This document shows, one piece after another, positions 27,579 through 35,775 of a stretch of DNA of 64,000 nt (positions are counted from its first letter, which is position 1; each line of letters begins with the position of its first letter). The notes beneath the pieces are model-generated. The model was given only the letters and a program-made list of their open reading frames with translations. It ran no database searches and was not told where the DNA came from. The translations under genes were made by a program, and so were the position numbers. The stretch covers positions 170,576 to 234,575 of the forward strand of contig NZ_JABJVX010000007.1 in assembly GCF_013155465.1 (NCBI RefSeq), given 5' to 3'. Source of the DNA: Alterinioella nitratireducens (lineage in GTDB: Bacteria; Pseudomonadota; Alphaproteobacteria; Rhodobacterales; Rhodobacteraceae).

Positions 27579-27794
27579 GCTCTGTCGGTCGGATTCTGGA
27601 AAGACGGGGGCAAGGCTGCGGTCTCTGCCTCGGTTTTCCGGTCGTAAACCTCCGTTTATTCCCCTCATCCGGTGTTTATGCGAGGCTGGCTAAACGCCGG
27701 GCCAATGGCGTCATGGCCCGGTTCAGGCCATCTGGGGTCTCAAGCGGCGAGGGCCAATCCCTTCCCGCATCACCCTTTGGAGAAGGAAAACCCC

Positions 27795-28130
27795 ATGTCC
27801 ATCAAACGCCTTACCGTCCTTATCGGCGCCGCCAGCCTGATCGCCACCGTCGGCCTCGCCCAGACCGCACCCCAGGCCGGATCCTCGCCCTGGCTCGCCA
27901 CTGTGATGGAGGAGCTTGCCGCCGCCGGCTACGGCCAGTTCGAGATCGAGACCGAGGGGAACCAGGTCGAGGTCGAAGCGCGCAACGGGGCCGATGAGAT
28001 CGAGCGCTACTATTCCCTGGACGGCACCTTGCTGCGCGAGGAGGTCACGGTGAACGGTGTCGAAACCGAACGCTATTTCGATGCCGATGGCAATGTCATC
28101 CGCGAAGAGATTGACCGCGACGATGACTGA
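27795..28130 (+). CDS. PepSY-like secreted protein
   Basis: The 111-residue protein has a signal peptide (MSIKRLTVLIGAASLIATVGLAQ) followed by a segment resembling the PepSY/YpeB-like fold: VMEELAAAGYGQFEIETEGNQVEVEARN, YYSLDGTLLREEVTV and ERYFDADGNVIREEI. Such domains bind or inhibit periplasmic partners. It is the first gene of a three-gene cassette with a second PepSY-like protein and a membrane LuxR-type regulator. Confidence 0.65.
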   Translation: MSIKRLTVLIGAASLIATVGLAQTAPQAGSSPWLATVMEELAAAGYGQFEIETEGNQVEVEARNGADEIERYYSLDGTLLREEVTVNGVETERYFDADGNVIREEIDRDDD

Positions 28131-28151
28131 CCCCATCTGAAAATGGCACCT

Positions 28152-28173
28152 GCTCCGCCAGCGATGGCGGAGC
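28152..28173 (+). other. perfect hairpin with GCGA tetraloop between two PepSY-like genes
   Basis: GCTCCGCCA (28152-28160) and TGGCGGAGC (28165-28173) form a perfect 9-bp stem closed by GCGA, a GNRA tetraloop. There is no T-tract, so it may stabilise or punctuate the intercistronic mRNA rather than terminate it. Confidence 0.5.
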
Positions 28174-28192
28174 GACCCATCGGAGAAAGCGC

Positions 28193-28492
28193 ATGCGCGC
28201 CCTCATCACCCTTTTGTTCTTGACCCTCGCCACGCCCGCGCTGGCCGATGGAGCCGCTGCCGCGAGGCTCTGGATGGCGCAATTGCAGGCCGAGGGCTAT
28301 ACCGAGATCGAGGAAAGCTACACCTGGCTGTGGCGGATCCGCATCCTGGCCGAACGCGGCAATGTCGAGCGTGAGATCATTCTCGACCGTGCCACGGGCG
28401 AGGTCTTGCGGGACATCTCGCGCGCCGAAGATGGCTATCTGCACCATCCCGATGAAGACGATGATGACGAGGATGACGCCGATGACGACTAG
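28193..28492 (+). CDS. second PepSY-like secreted protein with acidic tail
   Basis: The 99-residue protein has a signal peptide (MRALITLLFLTLATPALA) and a PepSY-like core (LWMAQLQAEGYTEIEESYTWLWRIRILAERGNVEREIILDRATGEVL seen as successive short strands). A very acidic C-terminus of Asp and Glu (about residues 83-99) follows, which could bind cations. GGAGAA precedes the ATG. The next gene overlaps its 3' end by 11 bases. Confidence 0.65.
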   Translation: MRALITLLFLTLATPALADGAAAARLWMAQLQAEGYTEIEESYTWLWRIRILAERGNVEREIILDRATGEVLRDISRAEDGYLHHPDEDDDDEDDADDD

Positions 28493-29060
28493 GCGCATGA
28501 CCTGGGCATTGCGTCTTCTGGTGGCCTTTCAGGCCGCTTTTACAGCGGTGTTCCTGTGGGATCTGGCGGCCAGCATCCTGGGCCTGCGGACAACGCCCAT
28601 ATCGTGGCAAATGCGCGAATTGATCGAGGTCGGGGCAGCACTCGGCCTGCTCGCCGGACTGGTTGCCGGCACATTGGTGCTGCGCCGCGCCCGGGCGCGC
28701 CAGCTCCGCGCCGAGGACAGCCTGCGCGCGGCCTCGGGTCATTTCATGGATCTCGTGCAGGACCGCTTTGCCGATTGGGCGCTGACCCCCGCCGAACGGG
28801 AAGTGGCGCTCTTCGCGCTCAAGGGGATGTCGCTGTCCGAAATCGCGGCGTTGCGCGACACCTCCGAAGGCACGGTCAAGGCGCAGACAAACGCGATCTA
28901 CCGCAAGGCGGGCGTCACCGGCAGGCCGCAATTGCTCAGCCTCTTCATCGACGATCTGCTGGCCGGGGCGCCGCCCCTGATCACGACGCCGCCGCGTGCG
29001 CCCGCAAGACCTCCAGAGGTACGATCTCCAGCGCCTTTTGATGTGTCGCGGCCAGGTTGA
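28482..29060 (+). CDS. membrane-anchored LuxR-type transcriptional regulator
   Basis: The 192-residue protein has two N-terminal membrane helices (about residues 8-29 and 45-68) followed by a LuxR-type helix-turn-helix (LTPAEREVALFALKGMSLSEIA, then TSEGTVKAQTNAIYRKAGV). It could therefore sense a membrane or periplasmic signal and bind DNA directly. It probably works with the two PepSY-like proteins upstream, whose genes it overlaps. ATG 28482 is chosen because GAGG lies 9 bases upstream; ATG 28497 is also possible. Its last 80 bases overlap the convergent DUF2237 gene, giving a Pro-rich tail. Confidence 0.75.
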   Translation: MTTRRMTWALRLLVAFQAAFTAVFLWDLAASILGLRTTPISWQMRELIEVGAALGLLAGLVAGTLVLRRARARQLRAEDSLRAASGHFMDLVQDRFADWALTPAEREVALFALKGMSLSEIAALRDTSEGTVKAQTNAIYRKAGVTGRPQLLSLFIDDLLAGAPPLITTPPRAPARPPEVRSPAPFDVSRPG

Positions 29061-29358
29061 CCTGCGGCGCGCAACCCTCGTCATGGGCCTGCAGGAACCG
29101 CGCGGCGCAAAGACACCAGTGATCGCCGGGGTCCAGCCCCGCGAACCCGAACTCGGGGCGCGGCGTGGACAGGTCGTTGCCGACATATTTCGAGAACGCC
29201 AGGAACTCCGCCGTCATCAGGGCACAGACCGTGTGACTGCCTGCATCCTCGACGCAGGTATTGCACGCCCCGTCGCGGAAAAACCCGGTCATCGGCGCGG
29301 TGGAGCAGCTTTGCAACGCCTCGCCCAGAACATTCACCGACGGATCCATATCACCCAT
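28981..29358 (-). CDS. DUF2237 family protein
   Basis: The 125-residue protein matches DUF2237 closely: NVLGEALQSCSTAPMTGFFRDGACNTC, EDAGSHTVCALMTAEFLAFSK, GNDLSTPRPEFGFAGLDPGDHWCLCAARF. Several conserved Cys (CST, CNTC, VCA, CLC) suggest metal binding. The function of the family is unknown. Its 3' end overlaps the convergent LuxR-type gene by 80 bases. It is separate from the serine hydrolase gene upstream on the same strand by 23 bases, so the two may be co-transcribed. Confidence 0.88.
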   Translation of the reverse strand: MGDMDPSVNVLGEALQSCSTAPMTGFFRDGACNTCVEDAGSHTVCALMTAEFLAFSKYVGNDLSTPRPEFGFAGLDPGDHWCLCAARFLQAHDEGCAPQVNLAATHQKALEIVPLEVLRAHAAAS

Positions 29359-29381
29359 GTCTCATCCTCCTTTGCGCCAGC

Positions 29382-30545
29382 CTACAGGCTTTCGGCGATC
29401 AGGCGAAAGATGCGGATATTCTCTTCATTTACCCCTGGCTCCCGGAACTGCCGGTCGGCGGCATTGGCCGCGATCACCACGCCGTTCACCTGATCGACAT
29501 AGACATATTGCCCGTAAATGCCGCGCGCCATGAACTGCCCCGGTTCCGCGCCGACAGGAATCCACCATTGATAGCCATAACCGATCCGCCCCGGTTCCGT
29601 ATTGGCCGAGGGTGTGGTGGAGGCGTCGACCCAACCCTCCGGCACGATCCGCGTTCCGTCATAGACCCCGCCTTGCAGGAACATCAGCCCAAGCCGCGCA
29701 TAGTCGCGTGTGGTCAGGTTCAGCCCGCCCAGGACGAAGGCGACCCCCTCGCCATCGGTGATGTAATAGGGCTCCCGCTCCAGCCCCAGAGGCGCGATCA
29801 CGCGCTCGGAGAGGAGGTCGGGGATGCTGCGGCCCGTGGCCCCCCGGATGACCATGCCGATCACATGCGTGTCGATCGAGACATATTGCCATTGCTCCCC
29901 CGGATCGCGGTCCCGCGCCTCCAGGTCGGCGGCGAACCGGTCCATCGACCGGCCAAGCGCCAGCGCCCGGCCCATCCGGTTGATGTCGGAATCGTAATCC
30001 AGGTAATCCTCGTCGAATGTGACGCCCGATTGCATCTGCAACACGTCGCGGATCGAGGCCCCCTCATAGGCCGACCCCTCCAGCAGCGGCGCGTAGTCCG
30101 TCACCGGGGCGTCGAGATCGGGGATGGTGCCATCGGCGACCAGCGTTCCCATCAGCGCGGAAAGATAGCTCTTCGCCACCGACCAGCTGATCCGCAGATC
30201 GTCCGGCCCGGTGCCAAGATGATAGCTTTCATGCACCAGATCGCCCTCGTCGAGGATGACCAGCGCGGTGACCGATCGCTCCTCGATCCAGGTCTCCACC
30301 TCATCCGGCAGGTCGTAGGGCGCGCCCTCGGGCAGGGGCGACACGGGGCCATCGCCGCGCGGTACGGGGGTGGTCAGGAAGGCGCGGTCCATATGGCTGA
30401 AATTCTGCACGATCCGGTCGGGCGCAAACAGCGTGTTGACCGCCCAAAGCCGCATGATCTCCTCGCGCTTCCAGACGCCCAGGGCGGCCGCTGCCAGCAG
30501 CAGAACCAACAGAATTCGCAGGCTTATCCTCAACACGCGCCGCAT
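29382..30545 (-). CDS. serine hydrolase of the beta-lactamase/penicillin-binding-protein fold
   Basis: The 387-residue protein has an N-terminal membrane anchor (about residues 6-24) and a class C beta-lactamase-like domain. The SxxK motif is Ser122-Val-Ala-Lys125. The YxN position reads YVS, and the third (HxG/KTG-like) motif is not clear. Such proteins act as esterases, peptidases or DD-carboxypeptidase-like hydrolases; the substrate is unknown. ATG 30545 follows GGGGGAGGAG, so the longer frame to 30581 is not used. Confidence 0.8.
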   Translation of the reverse strand: MRRVLRISLRILLVLLLAAAALGVWKREEIMRLWAVNTLFAPDRIVQNFSHMDRAFLTTPVPRGDGPVSPLPEGAPYDLPDEVETWIEERSVTALVILDEGDLVHESYHLGTGPDDLRISWSVAKSYLSALMGTLVADGTIPDLDAPVTDYAPLLEGSAYEGASIRDVLQMQSGVTFDEDYLDYDSDINRMGRALALGRSMDRFAADLEARDRDPGEQWQYVSIDTHVIGMVIRGATGRSIPDLLSERVIAPLGLEREPYYITDGEGVAFVLGGLNLTTRDYARLGLMFLQGGVYDGTRIVPEGWVDASTTPSANTEPGRIGYGYQWWIPVGAEPGQFMARGIYGQYVYVDQVNGVVIAANAADRQFREPGVNEENIRIFRLIAESL

Positions 30546-30614
30546 GATCGCTCCTCCCCCGTTTGGCCTGCAGCAGATCACGGGCGACCCGCCCCGATCA
30601 ATCCGAACCCGACG

Positions 30615-31646
30615 TCACGCGGCCCATTTGATCCAGCGGCCATGGAAATCCACCCGCGCCAGCGTCTTGCGCGCGCCACCCGGCCACAGACGCACCGTCA
30701 GCGCCGCGCCATCACCGAGCGCATCGGCCTCCATCGCCAGATGCGCCAGCGGGGCGTGTTGCGTGGCCCGTGCGCCCGCGTCTTGCAGCGCCGCTTCGCA
30801 TCTTGCCGCGGTCTCGGGCGGGAAATACTGCCAGGCGATGGTGTTGTAGACAAGGTGCAGGGCGCCGGGGCAGGGGGGTGCCAGTCTGGCCTCCAGCCAG
30901 GGCGCGGCATCGCCCCGCGCGGGCCGGGTCGTGGCAAGCGCAATGGCGTTCCGGGTCAGCGCCGCGCGATAGGGCTGGTCGGGCCAGAGATAGGCCAGGA
31001 TGCGCAGCGCATCGCCCGCCTCGGAGGGGTCCAGCGGGTTCAGGTCGATCCCCGCACGGTCCTGCACGGTGATGGGGGCAGGGGCGGGGGCCGCCGCGCC
31101 CTGCCAATCGGGGGTAAAGCGCACCGGACTGCCGCCCGCGCCGATCACCCCGCAGGGCGTCTCAAGCGCATAGGCGTCAAAGGCCATGTTCAACCCGGCG
31201 CTCGCCCCCAGTTCCGACAGCACAAAGGGCAGCCCGCAGCGCCCCGCCAGCCATGCCGCGCCTGCCAGCAGGGCCGCCGAGCGGCGCACTTCATTGGTCT
31301 GCGGGGCCGAGTCCAGCCAGCGCAGGATCTGCGCCTCGTGGGTCAGCACCGCGGCCGCAAGCGCGGGTTTCAGAACGTCATCCCCCACATCCTGCGGCGG
31401 ATAGGCCGCGACCAGCGCCGCATCCTTGCCCTGAAGGACCAGCGCATGCAGCGCGCCCGCCAGCCGCAAAGGCACCGAATGGCCCGAGGGCGACAGATCG
31501 CCCGGCCACGCCTTCACCCGCGCCGCCACCGCGCCGGTGTCACTTTCCAAGACCTGCCACAGAAGCGGCAGCATCCGGCCCATGAAGGGCGAGTCAAGCT
31601 TGGCACAGGCACGAGACTGGATGGCAAAGGCGTCTGCCGCCCTCAC
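30615..31646 (-). CDS. DUF2332 family protein
   Basis: The 343-residue protein fits DUF2332: an N-terminal segment with SPFMGRMLPLLWQVL, a central NEVRRSAALLAGAAWL and LSELGASAGLNMAFDAY, then GIDLNPLDPSEAGDALRILAYLWPDQ. The Leu-rich central part and conserved Asn-Pro-Leu are typical. Function unknown. It starts with GTG overlapping the pth stop (GTGA), so it is translationally coupled to pth. Confidence 0.85.
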   Translation of the reverse strand: MRAADAFAIQSRACAKLDSPFMGRMLPLLWQVLESDTGAVAARVKAWPGDLSPSGHSVPLRLAGALHALVLQGKDAALVAAYPPQDVGDDVLKPALAAAVLTHEAQILRWLDSAPQTNEVRRSAALLAGAAWLAGRCGLPFVLSELGASAGLNMAFDAYALETPCGVIGAGGSPVRFTPDWQGAAAPAPAPITVQDRAGIDLNPLDPSEAGDALRILAYLWPDQPYRAALTRNAIALATTRPARGDAAPWLEARLAPPCPGALHLVYNTIAWQYFPPETAARCEAALQDAGARATQHAPLAHLAMEADALGDGAALTVRLWPGGARKTLARVDFHGRWIKWAA

Positions 31647-32317
31647 CGAAACTTGTCCATCAGCTTCTGCATCGCGCTGCGCGTGTCGGGCGCCTCGGCG
31701 GCGGGCTGCTCGGCGGGCTTTTCCGCCACCTCGCTGCTCGCCTCCCGCGCCGGCTGCATCCGCAGGGCAATCGCGTTCATGAACCGGCCCTTGTCGCCCG
31801 CCGCCAGGTCCGGCGCCCCATCCGCGATCCCGCGCAACAGGTCGTCCAGCCCGTCCTGCTCGGCCTTGGCGAAATCCGACAGCACATATCCCGACACCCG
31901 GTCCTTATGCCCCGGATGCCCGATGCCGATCCGCACGCGGTCATACTCCGCCCCGATATGCGCGTGCAGGGACCGCAGCCCGTTATGGCCTGCGTGACCG
32001 CCGCCCGTCTTGACCCGCACCTTGCCCGGCGCAAGGTCCAGCTCATCGTGAAACACGGTGACGTCACCGGGCTCCAGCTTGAAGAAGCGCATCGCCTCAC
32101 CCACCGATTGGCCCGAGAGGTTCATGAAGGTCTCGGGCTTCAGAAGCGCCAGTTTCTCGGACCCGAACCGCCCCTCGCTCAAGCTGCCCTGGAACTTCGA
32201 CCGCCAGGGCGAAAACCCGTGCTCCTCGGCGATCCGGTCCAGCGCCATGTAGCCGATATTGTGCCGGTTGCCGGCGTATTTTCCGCCGGGATTGCCCAGG
32301 CCGACCCAAAGTTGCAT
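31643..32317 (-). CDS. pth: peptidyl-tRNA hydrolase
   Basis: Pth frees tRNA from prematurely released peptidyl-tRNA. The 224-residue protein shows the family start MQLWVGLGNPGGKYAGNRHNIGYMA with the catalytic His20 in RHNIG. FMNLSGQSVGEAMRFF, FHDELDLAPGKVRVK and GGHAGHNGLRSL follow. The C-terminal extension (after about 185, Glu/Pro/Ala-rich) is common in alphaproteobacteria. The partner gene rplY, often adjacent, is upstream on the same strand but separated by two unrelated plus-strand genes. Confidence 0.97.
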   Translation of the reverse strand: MQLWVGLGNPGGKYAGNRHNIGYMALDRIAEEHGFSPWRSKFQGSLSEGRFGSEKLALLKPETFMNLSGQSVGEAMRFFKLEPGDVTVFHDELDLAPGKVRVKTGGGHAGHNGLRSLHAHIGAEYDRVRIGIGHPGHKDRVSGYVLSDFAKAEQDGLDDLLRGIADGAPDLAAGDKGRFMNAIALRMQPAREASSEVAEKPAEQPAAEAPDTRSAMQKLMDKFR

Positions 32318-32454
32318 CCCCGTCCCCTGCGATTGTCCGTTCCTGCCGTTCTATAGGCGGGCCGCCGGGATCTTTCAACAAATCCGGGGCTTGGCGGGGC
32401 GGTGTCCCGGTCTTACCTTTGGCCCCGGCGCAAAGCGGACAAGGGGGCGGGCGC

Positions 32455-33096
32455 ATGTGGGACTGGCTGTCGGAGAACGCGGGGATCATCCAGGTGGCCG
32501 TGGCCGCGATCACCGCGCTTGTCTGGCTGGTCTACCTGCACATCCTCGTCTCGGGCCTGCGCCGCCAGCGCCGGACCGAGATCCTGATCCACCTGGGCGG
32601 GGCCGAGGACACCGATGCCCGCGTCATCGTCAGCAATCTGGGGTTTGAGCCGATTTACGTGCTGGAGGTCATCCTGTCGATCTGGAACGCCGATGGCGGG
32701 CGCGAAAGCTCGGTCGCCGACCGCACCGAGATCGCGCGGCAAGACCTGACCTCGCCGCTTGAATCGACCCTGCAAGGCCCCCTGAACAGCGGCGAGTTTG
32801 TCGATATCGGCAGTTTCGAGAACCTGTTGCAGCGCACCCGCTGGAAGACCGCGGACGACCTTGACATCGCCGATCTGGAACGCGCCGAGATCAAGGTGGC
32901 CGCGATCACGGCGGGGCGCAGCAATATCGTCGCGGCCTACCGCCAGTTCCATATCGAGGCCAAGGGGGATGTCTGCCGCATCAGGCCCGACACGCTTTCG
33001 GCCAGACAAATCCGATCCTGGTGGGGGCGCAGCAAGGTCAGGCGGCAATTGCAGGCGCGGCTGGACGGCCAGCAGGGCGACCGTGGGAATGGATGA
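32455..33096 (+). CDS. hypothetical membrane-anchored protein
   Basis: The 213-residue protein has one N-terminal membrane helix (about residues 9-31) followed by a soluble domain without recognised motifs (ILIHLGGAEDTDARVIVSNLGFEPIYVLEVILS suggests a beta-sandwich). It lies on the plus strand between the minus-strand pth and rplY genes, together with the next gene, whose start overlaps it by 8 bases. The pair looks like a later insertion in the pth-rplY neighbourhood. Confidence 0.55.
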   Translation: MWDWLSENAGIIQVAVAAITALVWLVYLHILVSGLRRQRRTEILIHLGGAEDTDARVIVSNLGFEPIYVLEVILSIWNADGGRESSVADRTEIARQDLTSPLESTLQGPLNSGEFVDIGSFENLLQRTRWKTADDLDIADLERAEIKVAAITAGRSNIVAAYRQFHIEAKGDVCRIRPDTLSARQIRSWWGRSKVRRQLQARLDGQQGDRGNG

Positions 33097-33670
33097 GAGG
33101 GCCAAACTTCCGGTTGCGGGCTTGCTGGCCCTTCTGTCATTTCATCTGGCAATCGTGTTGGGCGCTTTCATCGTCGCAGATGGCGAGATGGCGATCCTCT
33201 TTCTGTTGGGAATTGGGTATATCTGGGTACTTAATGCGGTGGCGCATATCCCGTTCCTGATCGTTCCGTCGATTGCGGCCCTTGCCGCCTTTGCCGCGAT
33301 GCTCTGCCTTGCCCGCACCCGGCATTGGAGTTTCGGGATCGCCACGGGCATCGCCCCGATCATGGTCTTTGTCCTTATAGCGGAAATCTCGACCCTGGCG
33401 GCGATGCGGATCGCCCGCGCAGGTCTCGACGCGCCGACCTGCCTCTACGGTGTGCAGTCCTTCACGTCCTCGACTGCTGATCTGTTCGCAAACCTTGAAC
33501 CGCTCTGGGGCGACACGCGGCGTTACCGGCACCACGCGCATCTGGCTTTGCCGGACGAGCGTTTGATGATGTGGAGCTATTCAGAGATGTCCTTCGTCAC
33601 GTTCGAGCCGAGCCCGTTTGACGTAGATCACGTTCCGCCTGACTGCGCGGACCTCCTCGCGACACCGTAG
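33089..33670 (+). CDS. hypothetical three-helix membrane protein
   Basis: The 193-residue protein has three to four hydrophobic segments in the first 105 residues (about 9-28, 34-52, 56-74 and 84-104) followed by a soluble C-terminus with several Cys (APTCLYG, PPDCADLL). No family is recognised. ATG 33089 overlaps the previous gene by 8 bases. It ends just before the rplY terminator, whose DNA is shared by the convergent strand. Confidence 0.55.
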   Translation: MDERAKLPVAGLLALLSFHLAIVLGAFIVADGEMAILFLLGIGYIWVLNAVAHIPFLIVPSIAALAAFAAMLCLARTRHWSFGIATGIAPIMVFVLIAEISTLAAMRIARAGLDAPTCLYGVQSFTSSTADLFANLEPLWGDTRRYRHHAHLALPDERLMMWSYSEMSFVTFEPSPFDVDHVPPDCADLLATP

Positions 33671-33698
33671 CAGGAGGCTGGAGGAGGCATACCCCAAT

Positions 33699-33730
33699 GA
33701 AAAACGCGAGGCCGTGACGGCCCCGCGTTC
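33699..33730 (-). terminator. intrinsic terminator for rplY
   Basis: Read on the minus strand, AACGCGGGGCCG pairs with CGGCCTCGCGTT (one G-U) around a 3-base loop, and TTTTTCATT follows. It lies 30 bases after the rplY stop. Confidence 0.85.
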
Positions 33731-33759
33731 CTTGAAAAACCTTGCGTTGGACGCCGGGC

Positions 33760-34458
33760 TTACTCTTCGGTCTTTCTTTCGCCTTCGCCCTCGCCAGCCT
33801 CGTCCGATCCGTCCTGATCGACATTGATGGCTTCGACCTCATCGGCGGCCACCTCATCCTCGTCCTCGGCTTCTTCAGCAGCGGTGAGGGCGGAGGGAGC
33901 GGTGATGTTGGCGATCACGAAATCGCGGTCGATGGTCGGCTTCGCGCCCGAAGGCAGCTTGACCGAGGAGATCGAGATATTGTCGCCGATCTCCATTTCC
34001 GACACGTCGATGGTGATGTGATCGGGGATATCGCCCGCGGTCACCTTCAGTTCGACTTCCGGGCGGATCAGCGTCAGTACGCCACCGCGCGACAGGCCGG
34101 GGCTCTCCTCTTCGCCGACAACCTCGACGGGGATGTAGAGCGCGATCTTGGTGGTGCGGCGCAGGCGAATGAGGTCGATATGCGTCGGCAGATCCTTGAC
34201 CACGTCCCGCTGCACGGCGCGGCAGATGACGCGCACGTCCTCCTGGCCTTCCATCTTCAGGTTGAAGAGGGTGGCAAGGAAGCGGCCCGCCTTCAGGTGC
34301 TTGATCAGCGCGTTGAAGGGGATCTGCAACGCCAGCGGATCAGCACCGCCACCGTAAACGACTCCGGGCACCATGCCATCACGGCGTGCTTGGCGGGCGG
34401 CCCCCTTGCCTGTCCCCGCGCGTGCCTCGACTACGAGATCGGGAATCTCTTTAGCCAT
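33760..34458 (-). CDS. rplY: 50S ribosomal protein L25/general stress protein Ctc
   Basis: L25 binds 5S rRNA. The 232-residue protein is the long CTC form: an N-terminal L25 domain ([29 protein letters not shown]) and a C-terminal TL5-like beta domain ([33 protein letters not shown]). A very acidic tail rich in Glu and Asp follows from about residue 195. The start at 34458 follows GGAG. It has a terminator downstream and a possible promoter upstream. Confidence 0.96.
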   Translation of the reverse strand: MAKEIPDLVVEARAGTGKGAARQARRDGMVPGVVYGGGADPLALQIPFNALIKHLKAGRFLATLFNLKMEGQEDVRVICRAVQRDVVKDLPTHIDLIRLRRTTKIALYIPVEVVGEEESPGLSRGGVLTLIRPEVELKVTAGDIPDHITIDVSEMEIGDNISISSVKLPSGAKPTIDRDFVIANITAPSALTAAEEAEDEDEVAADEVEAINVDQDGSDEAGEGEGERKTEE

Positions 34459-34516
34459 AGGTATTCTCCATATATTAAAGGGCGGCCTCCAAGGGTGTCC
34501 GCCACGTGAAGCCGCG

Positions 34517-34545
34517 CGTATAGACCAGGATCGCCTGCTTGGAAA
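34517..34545 (-). promoter_or_regulatory. possible promoter of rplY
   Basis: On the minus strand TTTCCA (34545-34540) and TATACG (34522-34517) are 17 bases apart, about 60 bases upstream of the rplY start. The -35 match is weak. Confidence 0.35.
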
Positions 34546-34602
34546 GGGGCAAAGGCGCTTTGGCGATTGCTTTGGATAAGGCCCCGTGGCAAGGGCCGAT
34601 CC

Positions 34603-35775
34603 ATGTCGATCCTTTCCGCCCTGCGCCTCAGCCATCGCCCCGCCCGCGGCTTTGCCGTGATCGGCGTCCTGTGGGGCAGTTTCGCCGCCCAGGTGCCGGT
34701 GTTCAAGGCCGGGTTGGGGGTGGATGACACGCTTTTCGGCCTGATCTTCCTTGGCACTTCCCTGGGGCTGGTGACGACGATCTGGCTGGCCCCGCTTTTC
34801 GACCGCATCCTGGGCCGCTCCGCCATGCCGGTTGCCGCGATGCTGGTGGCCAGCGCCTTCCTGATGCCGGGGCTGGTGACACATCCCGCCCTCTTCATGG
34901 GCGTGATGATGGCGCTCGGCCTCACCTCCGGCCTGCTCGACGTGGTGATCAATGCCCGCGTGTCCGAGCTTGAGGCCGCCAACAACCGCTCGCTGATGAA
35001 CGCCAATCACGGCATGTTCTCGCTGGCCTATGCGATCTCGGCCATGCTGACGGGCCTCGCGCGCGAGGTCGGGCTGCCGCCCGTCGCCGTTTTCGCCTGC
35101 CTCTGGCTGGTCATCGCGGTGCTGGCCTCTGGCATGCGCCTGACCCCCGCCCCCGTCGATGAGGCCGAGCGCGCGGCCCAGGGCGCCTTCCCCTGGCGCG
35201 TTGTCCTCATCTGCGGCGGTATCGTCCTCATCGCCTTCTTCGTCGAGGCCACGGTCGAAGCCTGGTCGGCCCTGCATATCGAACGCACCCTTGGCGGGCG
35301 GGCGGCAGAAGGCGCGTTCGGTCCCGCCGTCCTGGGCCTCACCATGGCCTTCGGACGCTTCTCGGGGCAGGCGATCTCGGGCCGGTTCTCGGAGACCTCG
35401 GTGATCGTGATCGGCTCGGGCCTTGCCAGTATCGGCGCGCTCATTGCCGCCGCCGCGCCCGGCCCCGCCATCGCCTATCTGGGCTTCGGCACCATGGGGC
35501 TTGGCATTTCCGTGGTCGGGCCGATGGGTCTGGCGCTGGTCGGTCGCCTCGTGCGCCCCGGCAGGCGCACCGCCGCCGTGGCGCGCGCCGCCGTGATCGG
35601 CTTCGTGGGTTTCATGGCCGCACCCGCCGTGATGGGCCTGATGTCAGGCGCCTTCGGGTTGCGCATGGCTTTCGTCGCGGTGGCGATGCTGGCGCTGATC
35701 GGCCCCGGCCTGGCGCTGGCGATCCGCGTTCAGGCCCAGTTTCCCTCGAAATCGGCGGGGATCAGCAGGTTGTGA
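34603..35775 (+). CDS. major facilitator superfamily transporter
   Basis: The 390-residue protein has about twelve hydrophobic helices and the layout of MFS transporters (for example [31 protein letters not shown] near the N-terminus, and a repeated LGL/GLG pattern). It resembles the FucP/YfkF-like small MFS branch common in roseobacters, but the substrate cannot be told. AAGGG lies upstream of the ATG. Its last 46 bases overlap the end of the convergent 2-hydroxyacid oxidase gene. Confidence 0.82.
   Translation: MSILSALRLSHRPARGFAVIGVLWGSFAAQVPVFKAGLGVDDTLFGLIFLGTSLGLVTTIWLAPLFDRILGRSAMPVAAMLVASAFLMPGLVTHPALFMGVMMALGLTSGLLDVVINARVSELEAANNRSLMNANHGMFSLAYAISAMLTGLAREVGLPPVAVFACLWLVIAVLASGMRLTPAPVDEAERAAQGAFPWRVVLICGGIVLIAFFVEATVEAWSALHIERTLGGRAAEGAFGPAVLGLTMAFGRFSGQAISGRFSETSVIVIGSGLASIGALIAAAAPGPAIAYLGFGTMGLGISVVGPMGLALVGRLVRPGRRTAAVARAAVIGFVGFMAAPAVMGLMSGAFGLRMAFVAVAMLALIGPGLALAIRVQAQFPSKSAGISRL

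Noticed and set aside
29508..31997. 829-residue plus-strand frame across the serine hydrolase, DUF2332 and pth genes
   Set aside because: It spans three well-supported minus-strand genes and has Arg/Pro/His-rich composition without motifs.
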